A stretch of DNA of 64,000 nt from Siniperca chuatsi (Eukaryota; Chordata; Actinopteri; Centrarchiformes; Sinipercidae), in contig NC_058062.1 in the NCBI RefSeq assembly GCF_020085105.1, positions 4,800,945 through 4,864,944 on the forward strand, in the 5' to 3' direction. The position numbers and the translations under genes are program-made. A model generated the notes under the pieces. It made no database searches, was not told the origin of the DNA, and saw only the letters and a list, made by a program, of their open reading frames with translations. Each line of letters starts with the position of its first letter. Positions within the stretch are counted from its first letter, which is position 1. Shown here in pieces: positions 41,601 through 53,467 of the stretch.

Positions 41601-41800
41601 CTGTGTCAGTATTTGCTGCTGGAAAAAGCCAGATTTTGTCAAAGAGGCTCACTAAAATCTTATCTCAGAAAGAAATGGATCGTTTGCGTGTCACAGTCTT
41701 GTCACCTAGCATGGCCATTCAGCCCACCACTACTTGAGAGAAGTGACTCTACACTGGTCAAGCTGTCAAACCACTTGTTTTTTCCTGTGTTTTCTCAAAG
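38660..41800. other. Intergenic region between paqr4 and the perforin pair
   Basis: AT-rich DNA without a supportable gene. Its short open frames lack homology I recognise and splice-compatible neighbours. The right end should hold the promoter of the first perforin gene. Confidence 0.5.
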
Positions 41801-41879
41801 ACTACTCTCACCTCAGACCCACCCCCCATCACATAGTACTAATTGTCTTTAAAAACACAACGTACTGATTTGGATGCCC

Positions 41880-41921
41880 ACAGTTGGATTCACGCATGCA
41901 GTGTGGACACGATAGACAAAG
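41880..41921 (+). other. Putative 5' UTR exon of perforin copy A
   Basis: A leader exon ends before the donor GTGAGTCTATGCTGAT at 41922. The same donor context occurs in copy B at 46927, which supports it as a real exon shared by both genes. A TTTAAAAA TATA-like box lies about 30 bp upstream. Confidence 0.5.
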
Positions 41922-43152
41922 GTGAGTCTATGCTGATTTGCTTTTTGAAATATTCTCAAACTTGATTTGAAAATACATAACCTTCTGTGGGCTATTGAAT
42001 ATAATAATGATTAATGACTGAATAATTACTTTTTTTACATAGCACTAGCACTTTTTTTTAAATTACAAAGTGCTTTACAGTAAAACAAGCAATAAAAAAG
42101 GGAATAAAATCCAAAGATAAAATGGTTTTATCAGTTAAGAAAAAGCCATAAGATGCAGCTTAGTTTTAAGAAGAGATTTAAAAAAGAGGATACTGACTTG
42201 CAGCTGAGGGGCTCGGACAGCAAAGACCTGGTCACCCTTAGTGACAGGCGAGATTTTGGACCCACTAGCTGGGCCCTCAGGGAGTTAGCGGATCAGCTTA
42301 GCTTACTACAAGTCTTCAGTTTGTTTCTCATGATCATTGATTATATATTAATTATATTATAAGTTTTACATTGTTCTAATCACAATTTGTCAAAACTAAA
42401 TAGAGGTGAAAGAATAAAGCAGCACACCTACTACGTTTTTCTTTTTTCTGTAGAAAGTTGTAAAAATTTTCCAAGGACAGTTGTGATATGTGCTTCTTCA
42501 CTGTTTACATTTTCTACCATACAAGTAGACAAGCTAGCAAGACTACCAAAAACTAGCCTCCTAAGGCCTTCTGCTATCTCAGTCACGTCCGTCGAGAGTC
42601 CCTATTCACTCAGTCGTAAGGTTTATGCTCCTTCCTGACAGTCAAAGACTAAAGACTGCAAGTTAGTGAGTGGTTATGAGTGGTTTGTCCAGTCTTTGTA
42701 GGTTTAGTCTTCAGGTTTGTCCCAAGCTTTAGAGATGGATCTAAAGTTGCTTAAAACAGAAGGATCCAGAGAGGTTTTCTTTAAGATGGGGTAAATAGTA
42801 GTGTGTTTTTTAAACTGGACGGGAAAATGTCGGTCGACAGAGAGCAGTTAATAATGGCTAAAATATCTGGAAGAACTGTCTAAAATGCTGCTTTTAAAAA
42901 ACAACTGGAAATGCAGTCAGAAGGGCAGGTTGGGGATGTTGAAAGTGCAACAGTGCTGCAAATTGACTGAATGAGGTGTTAATCTCAAGTTATTTAGCAT
43001 GTGGTAGAAACTGTTCATTACTACTTCAGCGTGGAATTCTACAGTAGTTTAGTAGTAATAAATGGCTTCACTTGCTCATGTTTGTTTAACTAAAATGTTT
43101 CTTTTTCAGGATTAACCATCAGTTTACATCCATCACCCAACTTAACAGCAGC

Positions 43153-45504
43153 ATGTTTCTGTTGAATATTTGCATCTATGCCAGCCTCATGCTGTCCCTC
43201 CCTCAGTATACGTATCAGTCATGCACAGAGGGGACACCCAGACAGTGCTTGGATGCAGAATTTGCTCCTGGTACCAATTTGGCCGGGGAAGGCTTCGACA
43301 TCACCAGAATGGAACGCAAGGGGGCCTTTGTGCTCGACATGAATCAGTGGAAACGCAAGGACAAGACGTGCACCCTGTGTAGCAACCCCTATCTGGAGAA
43401 CAAAAAGCAAAAGCTCCCCTTGTCAGTGGAGGACTGGAGGCCAAAGCAGTCCTGCAGCATGGAAGTGGCCAGTAAACTCCACCGATCCAGTGAGTCTCTG
43501 GTCAGTTCCAGCTCCTCTTTGGTAGAAAACAACTGGCAGGTCAATCTAGATTTTAATGTGGGTAAAATAGGTGGCTCACTGATGCTAGCTGGTACCCATT
43601 CTAAATTGGCTGATTACTCCATGGAAAAAACGAAGAATGACAAGTTCAGCTTCACAAGCCAAAGCATGTCCTGTGAGTACTACAGGTAAGAAGATGACGA
43701 CTGGGATGAAACTTTTCTCCACACACTCCCCTAGATGCAAAGATAAATGCAGTGAACAAAATGAATGAACTTTAATGCTCAAATGCAATACTGTAGTATA
43801 CCTGTTTCATACTGGTCTGTCTTTTATTGTCTGGTGTCTCACTGGAAACAGCTACCGAGTGTCCAGCACTCCCAAGTTGCACAGGGAATTTCGCAAAGCA
43901 GTGAAACAGCTCCCCAAAATCTACAGCCCTGAATTCAAGCAACGATTTTACAAACTGATTGACAACTTTGGCACCCATTACATCAGCAAGGTGAACCAAA
44001 ATGATGGCAGGATTGTAACAAAACAAAATGCATTTCTATCAACAAATTCAAGCATTACTGAAATGAAAATATATTATTCCAGGTGAAGTTGGGAGGAAGC
44101 GTTCAATCTGTGACCAGCATCAGGCAGTGCCAGGCCAGCCTGCAGGGCCTCAGCGTGGAGGAGGTGCAGATGTGCCTGGCAGTTGAGGCGTCCGCCAGCT
44201 TCAAAGCTACAATAAAAACTGAATCAAAACACTGCAAGAAGGACCTAGAGAGGACAGACAGTAAGTCAGCCTTCTCCAGCCTCTTCAACGACAGGTATAG
44301 AACATTTTCTCATATATATTGTCACGTTTTCTATTGTTTTGCACTTCTAAATTACTATTTTCAACACTGGAAAGGCCAAACTGCGGTTGTCTTAAATACC
44401 AGAATTGAAATATATTAGATTTTAAAATGTCCCTCCAAATCCAAGACCTACTTTCTGTGCAAACCAATGGGGGAAGACTTTCAAAATCATGTAAGGCAAT
44501 ATTAATTCCAATTATAATAAAACACCTTGTGTTTGATGGTTTCAAAGGTAGACCCCTAAAAGCCGTTGGCTTCTCTAGTGTTGTTTAAATGTATGCTCTG
44601 GCTCAGTTCTTTAAGCAACTCTCTCCTCTACAGGTTCACAGAAATAAAGGGGGGTCATACCACAGAGCCAGACCTTCTCTTCTCCGCTGACAAAAATCCA
44701 TCAGCCTACAAAGAATGGCTGAACACACTACCACAGAATCCAGACATATTCTCATATTCCCTGGAATCGCTTCACGAGTTACTGCCTACTAACACCCCTG
44801 TCCGGAAGAACCTGCGCTCAGCCATTAGCCATTACATCCTGGAGAAAGGACTGTGGAGGAACTGCAGTGAGCGCTGTCAGGCCGGCATCAAGAGCGACTC
44901 AAGGGATTCCTGCGTCTGCCAATGCCACAATGACCCTGCTGTAAACCAAGACTGCTGCCCGACCCGTAAGGGCATGGCTCGAGTCATCATAACTGTACAA
45001 CGGGCTTCTGGTCTTTGGGGAGACCACATCACAGCCACGGACGGCTACGTGAAGGTCTTTTTCAACAAACAGATGGTCCAGCGTTCTCCTGTCATACACA
45101 ACAACAACAACCCACACTGGGCCATTAACGTCGACCTGGGCTCTCAGGATTTGTCAGCAGGAAATAAAGTGAGATTTGAAGTGTGGGATGAGGACAACAA
45201 CTGGGACGACGACCTGTTGGGACAATGTGAGAAAGTTCTGTCTGTTGGAGTCAAGGAGGATCTCTGTAACCTGCAGCACGGCCGGCTCTTCTACAAACTG
45301 GAGGTGAAATGTGCTCCGAGTCTGAGTGGAAATTCATGCATGGACTATAAACCTTCGCCTATGAGTCAAAGTCTGAAGAGGCTGTATGTGTCCCGTCATG
45401 CCCACCCTGTCCCAAAGGCCATCCTGTTAGAGATGGGTGTGTTTGTGGACGAAACAAGCTCACAGAGAAACCAGAGTCTTAATGTGTTCAAAAGTTTGGT
45501 GTGA
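43153..45504 (+). CDS. prf1: Perforin-1-like pore-forming protein, tandem copy A
   Basis: Perforin is stored in granules of cytotoxic T and NK cells and makes calcium-dependent pores in target membranes. This is a host immune effector. Coding exons 43153-43685, 43852-43990, 44083-44294 and 44634-45504 join in phase to 584 residues (human 555). A signal peptide covers about residues 1-20. A MACPF domain follows, with signature FGTHY at 217-221 and the GG at 228-229 split by an intron. A Cys-rich EGF-like segment lies at about 372-404. A C2 domain spans about 410-520 with calcium-type acidic residues (TDGY; DEDNNWDDD). A leader exon precedes the ATG exon, whose acceptor is at 43109. Intron 4 is 339 bp, against 134 bp in copy B. 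The stop lies in a frame shifted relative to copy B by a 4-bp difference. A likely AATAAA is at 46371-46376. Confidence 0.93.
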
Positions 45505-46880
45505 TATAACACCCATGTTTGGCTTTACTGAGGCTTATATTCAAGGTATTAGCAACATTTTTTATTGTATTGATGAGGTTAATCTAAGCATTATCCATAA
45601 CACTTATTAAATCTCTACTGATCACAAAAGATGAGATGTACATCAGATGACAAAGTGGTTGCAATTCTGGTCACTTTTGTATGTTCAGTTTTTATATCAG
45701 TTTAAGCTACAGTACATTAAGGTCTTTATGAATTAAAAGTAAAATAGCATTTTTATACTTTATTTTATATTGTTAATATAGGCTAGATAGAAAAGATAGT
45801 TTAATTATTTTTATATATCTATGCATTTGCATCATATAGTGCTTAGTATACTGTAGATACCGGCCTGGTCTTTAACAGGACAGCAAAGCATATGTTGGGG
45901 TTGAAATGTGAGTTTGAATCAATGCAGCTTTTACTTACAACCTTATTTTTACTTTATTTGTTTATCCGTGCATTTTTTGCATTTTATTGTTTCTATAGAG
46001 GCATTTATAACATGTACTAGTGTGTTTTATACAATTTAACCACATTATTGCCCTGTTGATTTTTGACATGATGTTTGACTCCCATTTCTAGAGAGAAGTG
46101 AAGAATAGAGCCATAAAGCTTTATGTATAGATCACACATGCAGAGTCCATTACACATGTAATGCCATCATATTGAAAAAATATTTTATAGTTTATAGTCA
46201 GTTAGTTGTTTACATCTTCTTAGTGCTGATATAAATATCTTTTTACTGTATGAATCCACACATTTATCAGTTTTCATTGATTGTTTTTATCTGTAATTTG
46301 AATGCCTTTTTCTCTGTTCATTTTAAATATGTTAATTTCTCCATCTGGGATTTACCTTTTAATATTCTTAAATAAAAATAACCAGATGCTCATATTCATA
46401 TGGCTATAGGTTGTTTGTGTATTTTAATTTAGATTAATTTTCTTTGCTGTACAGTGTTTGCTGCTGAAACAGCCCAATTCTATCACAGGGCTCACTAAAA
46501 TGTTATCCCAGCTTATCATATACAAGTATTAAGTTACTTTGTGTTTGTGATACACTTAAGAAATTCATCATTTTGAGTGTGATGGTCTCCTGTTCTCATG
46601 AAGTATGGCCACAGCCCACCACCACTTCAGAGAAATGATAGGTTTGTGGTCTCTGGTTCGTTATTGACTGGAAAGCCGGCCTGACTTTCATGTTGTTACT
46701 ATCTGTTTGAGTTTGTCTATAGACCACCAGCTCCACCCCTCAGTGCTGGGTCTGCTCAACAGCGATGAAACTGTCAAACCACTTTTTCCCTCATGTTCTC
46801 TTTAAGACCACTGTCACCTCATCCCGTCACCACCTCCTGCTCTGTTTTTTAACCTTTAAACAGACAGCACTAACATTCGT
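45505..46880. other. Spacer between the perforin copies
   Basis: It contains the 3' UTR of copy A (AATAAA at 46371-46376), then about 500 bp related to the region upstream of copy A but clearly diverged (for example 'tgtttgctgctgaaacagcc' against 'atttgctgctggaaaaagcc'). Hence the duplicated unit is larger than the gene body, about 5 kb by the leader-exon donors and 5.7 kb by the start codons. Confidence 0.55.
46371..46376 (+). promoter_or_regulatory. Candidate polyadenylation signal of perforin copy A
   Basis: AATAAA about 870 bp beyond the stop codon. Earlier weaker variants cannot be excluded. Confidence 0.35.
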
Positions 46881-46884
46881 GTTC

Positions 46885-46926
46885 ACAGTCAGTTTTATAA
46901 ATGCAGCGTGAACAGGCAAGACGAAG
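46885..46926 (+). other. Putative 5' UTR exon of perforin copy B
   Basis: It is homologous to 41880-41921 and ends at the same donor context, GTGAGTCTATGCTGAT. The 5' boundary is a guess. Confidence 0.5.
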
Positions 46927-47911
46927 GTGAGTCTATGCTGATGCGCTTATATTGAAATATTTTTTCACTCTACTTGAATATATGTAACCGTCTGTGGATT
47001 ATTTACTATAGTGTTAAGTTATTAAGCATCCGGTATAAACTGTTCATTGCTGTATCAGTGAGAAATTCTATAGTATAGTTTAGTCCTGTAACAATTGTGA
47101 GAGCAGTAGTTTTAAACATTCAATGAGCTATAATACTGTAAGTCAAGTCCATTTATTTGTAGAGCACATTTCAAAACAACAAATGTTGACCACAGTATCG
47201 TTTAGTTGCGATAGTCCTGGAGACTCAAATGCAGTTATAAAAAGATTGGTCTTAAGACAGGATTTAAAAAATGGCAATGGACTGAAAGGACCTGACAGTA
47301 AGGGTTAAAATGTCCCACAGTCTGGGGGGTAATAAGGGAACATGTTTGATTATCTTTGGATTTTGACAAAGAACATGGAGAGGAGTAATTGATCAGAACA
47401 TCTAAGAAGTCTTAAGTTGGAATAGGGGCCAAAGAGATCTCAGATATAAATATGTGCCAATCCGTGCAGTGCTTAAAAAGCAATAAATATTCTTAAAATC
47501 AATTCTATATTTCATTGGTCTCTCTTGTTGGTACCACTGAGAAGATTCTTGACATACCGCAGGCAAGACAAGGATGACTGACTGACGCACAGAAAGAAAG
47601 TTCCAGCAGTCAAGATACGAGGAGATAAAAACACGTAAAATCTCCTGATCCTAGGAAGACAGATAAGGTTTTATTTTCGCAATAAACCGAATGTGGGAAA
47701 AGCTACTATTAATGACAGAGTTCGTAAAATGTTAAGGCAGATTCAAAAGTGACACCTAGACCTCTGAATGTTGAGGGACATTTGAGCATGTTTTTGGCCA
47801 TCGACATTCTTGTGGCAAATGAAAAGAGACTTGAAGGTGCCCTGCAGAGTTTTCTTGTAAACAAACAAAAGTTATGACGGTGTAGTCCCTCATTCATCCA
47901 GGAGCGTTCTA

Positions 47912-48055
47912 TTGTAGAAAAGGTTTCAGTCGTAGTCATCTGGACACTGTTTTCAGAATCATTGTGACAATTGAGAATGACTTCTGGATGGGAGCCGAAA
48001 CGTCTTGATTCTGAAAACAGTGTCCAGATGACTACGACTGAAACCTTTTCTACAA
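47912..48055. repeat. Perfect 50-bp inverted repeat with 44-bp spacer
   Basis: The arm 47912-47961 begins TTGTAGAAAAGGTTTCAG. Its exact reverse complement is 48006-48055. The spacer (47962-48005) contains GGGAGCCGAAACGTC. It lies in intron 1 of perforin copy B and copy A lacks it, so it arrived after the duplication or was lost from A. Confidence 0.9.
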
Positions 48056-48897
48056 AACAAAAGTTATGTTCACATTTCGTGTTTTTCACCAAAACACATT
48101 GTGTGTATCCTTGAGGTCTAACAAACATGTTCAATGCATTTCCTTCCTCATGAAGCATTTGCAAAAAAACATGGGATGTCATGTTTTCTAAAATCAGACC
48201 CAAGTGAAAGCATACTAAAATAGGTCCTAAATGGGGCCTTGAGGTACACCACAAGAGAAAGAATCAAAGGAAGATAAAGAGTTATCACTCGTAACTGAAG
48301 ATGATGTATTGTGCAGATAAGACTTAAACCACAAGGCCTTACCCTGATTATGAGCTACATGACTGAGTTGGCCCAAGAGAACAAAATGGTCAACATTATC
48401 AAAAGCAGCAGAAGTTAGTCCAACACAATTAAAATAACGTTATTTAAACTGTCTAAAGACATCACAAAGTAATTTGTTACCCTTAGGAGAGCAAACTAAG
48501 TCGACAGGAATTTGTCCAAAATGTTGTTGTGGTTTACACAGAAGAAAAGCTATGAAAAGAAAACTTTTACCAAGACCTTAGATAAAAATGACAACTTTTG
48601 AGATAAAGTACAGTCAGATCTAAGGTAGTTTTTTTTTTAAATCAAAAGTGTATCATTGCATGTTTAAAGGAGGATAGGACATAACAATTTACTAAACGGG
48701 TGTTTATTATGGATAAACTACTAGGCCAAAAAATGTCAAACACTTCTTTAAGGATTGTTAGAATTACTATATGTCCGACAACCAAGTAGTAGTGGTGTAC
48801 TAATCAACTGCTTCACTTACTCATGTTTGTTTAACTAAAATGTTTCTTTTTCAGGATTAACCATCAGTTTACATCCATCACCCAACTTAACAGCAGC

Positions 48898-51053
48898 ATG
48901 TTTCTGTTGAATATTTGCATCTATGCCAGCCTCATGCTGTCCCTCCCTCAGTATACGTATCAGTCATGCACAGAGGGGACACCCAGACAGTGCTTGGATG
49001 CAGAATTTGCTCCTGGTACCAATTTGGCCGGGGAAGGCTTCGACATCACCAGAATGGAACGCAAGGGGGCCTTTGTGCTCGACATGAATCAGTGGAAACG
49101 CAAGGACAAGACGTGCACCCTGTGTAGCAACCCCTATCTGGAGAACAAAAAGCAAAAGCTCCCCTTGTCAGTGGAGGACTGGAGGCCAAAGCAGTACTGC
49201 AGCATGAAAGTGGCCAGTAAACTCCACCGATCCAGTGAGTCTCTGGTCAGTTCCAGCTCCTCTTTGGTAGAAAACAACTGGCAGGTCAATCTAGATGTTA
49301 ATGTGGGTGACAAAGGGGGCTCAGTGATGCTAGCTGGTACCCATTCTAAATTGGCTGATTACTCCATGGAAAAAACGAAGAATGACAAGTTCAGCTTCAC
49401 AAGCCAAAGCATGTCCTGTGAGTACTACAGGTAAGAAGATGACGACTGGGATGAAACTTTTCTCCACACACTCCCCTAGATGCAAAGATAAATGCAGTGA
49501 ACAAAATGAATGAACTTTAATGCTCAAATGCAATACTGTAGTATACCTGTTTCATACTGGTCTGTCTTTTATTGTCTGGTGTCTCACTGGAAACAGCTAC
49601 CGAGTGTCCAGCACTCCCAAGTTGCACAGGGAATTTCGCAAAGCAGTGAAGCAGCTCCCCAAAATCTACAGCCCTGAATTCAAGCAACGATTTTACAAAC
49701 TGATTGACAACTTTGGCACCCATTACATCAGCAAGGTGAACCAAAATGATGGCTTGGTTGTAACAAAACAAAATGCATTTCTATCAACAAATTCAAGCAT
49801 TACTGAAATGAAAGTATATTATTCCAGGTGAAGTTGGGAGGAAGTGTTCAATCTGTAACCAGCATCAGGCAGTGCCAGGCCAGCCTGCAGGGCCTCAGCG
49901 TGGAGGAGGTGCAGATGTGCCTGGAAGCTGAGGCGTCCGCCAGCTTCAAAGCTACAATAAAAACTGAATCAAAACACTGCAAGAAGGACGTAGAGAGGAC
50001 AGACAGTAAGTCAGCCTTCTCCAGCCTCTTCAACGACAGGTATAGAACATCTTCTCATATATATTGTTTTTACTAGTTGCACACTTTGACTGAATACACT
50101 TTTATAAATTATTATTTTCACCCACAGAAAAGCCAATTTGGCTCAGTTCTTTAAGCAACTCTCTCCTCTACAGGTTCACAGAAATAAAGGGGGGTCATAC
50201 CACAGAGCCAGACCTTCTCTTCTCCGCTGACAAAAATCCATCAGCCTACAAAGAATGGCTGAACACACTACCACAGAATCCAGACATATTCTCATATTCC
50301 CTGGAATCGCTTCACGAGTTACTGCCTACTAACACCCCTGTCCGGAAGAACCTGCGCTCAGCCATTAGCCATTACATCCTGGAGAAAGGACTGTGGAGGA
50401 ACTGCAGTGAGCGCTGTCAGGCCGGCATCAAGAGCGACTCAAGGGATTCCTGCGTCTGCCAATGCCACAATGACCCTGCTGTAAACCAAGACTGCTGCCC
50501 GACCCGTAAGGGCATGGCTCGAGTCATCATAACTGTACAACGGGCTACTGATCTTTGGGGAGACCACATCACAGCCACGGACGGCTACGTGAAGGTCTTT
50601 TTCAACAAACAGATGGTCCAGCGTTCTCCTGTCAAACACAACAACAACAACCCACACTGGGCCATTAACGTCGACCTGGGCTCTCAGGATTTGTCAGCAG
50701 GAAATATAGTGAGATTTGAAGTGTGGGATGAGGACAACAACTGGGACGACGACCTGTTGGGACAATGTGAGCAAGTTCTGTCTGTTGGAGTCAAGGAGGA
50801 TCTCTGTAACCTGCAGCACGGCCGGCTCTTCTACAAACTGGAGGTGAAATGTGCTCCGAGTCTGAGTGGAAATTCATGCATGGACTATAAACCTTCGCCT
50901 ATGAGTCAAAGTCTGAAGAGGCTGTATGTGTCCCGTCATGCCCACCCTGTCCCAAAGGCCATCCTGTTAGAGATGGGTGTGTTTGTGGACGAAACAAGCT
51001 CACAGAGAAACCAGAGTCTTAATGCAGAGAGTCAAAAGTTTGGTGTGATATAA
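48898..51053 (+). CDS. prf1: Perforin-1-like pore-forming protein, tandem copy B
   Basis: Second complete perforin gene in the same orientation. Coding exons 48898-49430, 49597-49735, 49828-50039 and 50174-51053 join in phase to 587 residues with the same architecture as copy A: signal peptide, MACPF domain with FGTHY, Cys-rich EGF-like segment and C2 domain. By eye the coding parts differ at 14 replaced residues before the C-terminus (for example S/Y and E/K near residue 110, A/E and V/A in exon 4, I/K and K/I in the C2 domain) and only about four silent sites. The 166-bp second intron looks identical in both copies. The last residues differ because of a 4-bp indel: B ends QKFGVI, A ends VFKSLV. 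AATAAA sites are at 51379-51384 and 51729-51734. Nothing indicates that either copy is inactive. Confidence 0.93.
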
Positions 51054-51728
51054 CACCCATGTTTGGCTTTACTGAGGCTTATATAGAAACATCACTCTTT
51101 TTATTAGGTGTATCGATGAGGTTAATTTAAGCAGAACCCTTTACCCATAACTGATACTCCTTATTAAAACTCTACTGATCACAAACCGTGACAAGTATGT
51201 CTGTTCAGAGAATTTTTATGTGTTGTTAAAATGTGTGAAATTATTGGCATGTTCAGATTAATTTATGATTTGTGTTTGACAGAAGACTACTGTTAATGTA
51301 GGCTCTCAGAAATCTACATGAGCAAAAGATTCAGATGACTGAAATGTAATGTTAAAATTCATTTTTGTTCAAAATATGAATAAAAGCAGAGGCAGACAAG
51401 ATACTTTTGTTGTTTTTATATACTGTATCTATGTATTTGTATAAGTATAGGGCCAATTATACTCAGCAAAGCATATGCAATTCAAGTTGTCAAAATGTTA
51501 GTTTGATCAATGCAGCTTTTTACATATACACTTATTTATGCCTTATTTTTTACATATTTTTTTTAATTTGCAGATTCATAAAGAATAACATGTTTGCAGA
51601 TTTTATGTATTGTGCAATCATTTTGTAGCATTTTATTATCTATACAAACATTTATAAAAATCTAATAGTGTTTTATGTATTTTAATCCTGTATTATCTTG
51701 TGGATTTTTGACATGTTTGTTTATCATG

Positions 51729-51734
51729 AATAAA
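51729..51734 (+). promoter_or_regulatory. Candidate polyadenylation signal of perforin copy B
   Basis: AATAAA, with an earlier alternative at 51379-51384. The gene converges on the elastin-like gene, whose own signal lies about 240 bp away. Confidence 0.45.
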
Positions 51735-52010
51735 AGCATATTATATGAACTGTTCGTAGTATTTGATGTTTCATCTTGTTACTTTTACTTTTGATTTGAG
51801 TGTTCATGTTCCGTTTGTCTTAGGCAGTGTTGCCCGACATGAGAAAGGAAGTGGTAAAACTTCCTGTGTACGCATGAGGTTTTGTTAATGCTATTAAAGA
51901 GAACAATGTGTGCAGGTAAACATTAAAAAAAAATTTACTCAGAAGCTTCTATTCAGCATAATTTGACATATAATTTATTGGATTCAAACAGTAAAATCAT
52001 CATTTTAATA

Positions 52011-52016
52011 TTTATT
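52011..52016 (-). promoter_or_regulatory. Candidate polyadenylation signal of the elastin-like gene
   Basis: TTTATT on the plus strand, about 46 bp past the stop codon; a second is at 51974-51979. This gives a very short 3' UTR. Confidence 0.45.
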
Positions 52017-52061
52017 TTATAACATAGTGACAATTTTCTTGTACTTAACATCTATTTATGT

Positions 52062-53425
52062 TCAATCACCACCAGTTTTTTCAGTGTTGACAGAATAAGA
52101 CTGGTGGGGCACTGCAGGTTTTGGACCAACAAGACAAACAGACAAAGGTAACAAATGTCCACTTACAAAGAAAGACAACAGGGTCAAGAAAAATAAAACA
52201 CAAGATAAAACAGACAACAAAACAGGACAAAATGGAGTTAAACAAAAAGCTTTAAAAACACACTACACTGGACACATTATGGAAATTATCCCCTTGGAAG
52301 AAGTTCAGGTCATTTGAATTAGCCTGGTTATAGATGGAGACAAAGAGGACCGGGGGGGGGGGCACAAAGATAATGAATCAGGAAATATTGAATACAGAAT
52401 TTATGCAGTGGTAATGAAATCACACAATACACAAGTTAAGTGTTATATATATTTAGTCTTTCTTTTTAATAAGAAATAACCGTTGTGTCAAAGTTGATTA
52501 GCTTTAAAAATGAGAGGAAACCCCCCCCCCGCACCAACTGTAAACCTTCCATTCTCACCTTTGTATCCATTTCTGAGGGCACCGTTCACTCCGCCATACT
52601 TGCCAGGTTGCTCTCCTGTGAAAGGATCAACCCAGTTCGATGTTATGAATGTGATACGGAAACTGTAGCAGCAAGAAAAAGACGTTTGACAGCTAAGTTA
52701 AACCTTGCAAAAAAGGGCTTTGACTTTTATTAGAGGACTCAGCCAACTCACTATGCAGGCTCCAGACCCTTGAGTGGAAAATAATCCATAATGCATGCGT
52801 TACTTTTTGTGGGAAAGCAACTTAGCAAAGTAAAAGTGCTGTTCAGAGGATGTAAAAAGAACAATAGTGAGTAAAGAGTTCATTTTCCAGAAATGGCTTC
52901 ACCACATTTTTACTTTTACTCAGGAAAAAAATGTATATGTTTGAAAGCACAGTAATATTGAGAGACATGCAAAACAATAATTAGATATGAAAGCTGTTTT
53001 GTAGCATGGCAGAATGTGGAGTACACTATGTGCGGTCACTGTAATATTATGCAAGACATTACAAATAAGGCCACCAGAAACAGCAAAGCGAGTAAAGCTG
53101 GTTATAAATGAGGAAGTCTGGGGTTTTTTTGATTACCCAAGGCATCTTGAGTTGCTCCTAGCTGTGCACCGTAACCTTGTCAAACACAAGCAAAGAAGTT
53201 ATATTTTTAAAACAGACCAGGACAAAAGGCAAATACACAAAACACATGTATGTCATGATTTGGTGTTTTTTGGACTTCAAGAGTACCTGGAGAAATTTGT
53301 GCAGCTAAAGCGTATAACAAAAAAATTTAAATCTCAATTATGCAAGACATACCAATACTAAAAATATGCTCATGCAACCATCTCTGTGAATTGCAATGTG
53401 ATATGTGTGACAAAAGATATAAAAG

Positions 53426-53467
<42 letters not shown>

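Noticed and set aside
43991-44082. Perforin A intron 3 read as coding, since the frame stays open after exon 3
   Set aside because: Consensus GT and AG ends are present, the same segment occurs in B, and removing it restores the MACPF FGTHY...GG signature. Retention ends at a stop directly after the acceptor.
47709-48254. 181-codon open frame on the minus strand
   Set aside because: It runs through the 50-bp inverted repeat and intron 1 of perforin B, and its product has no family I recognise. It appears to be repeat-derived chance coding.
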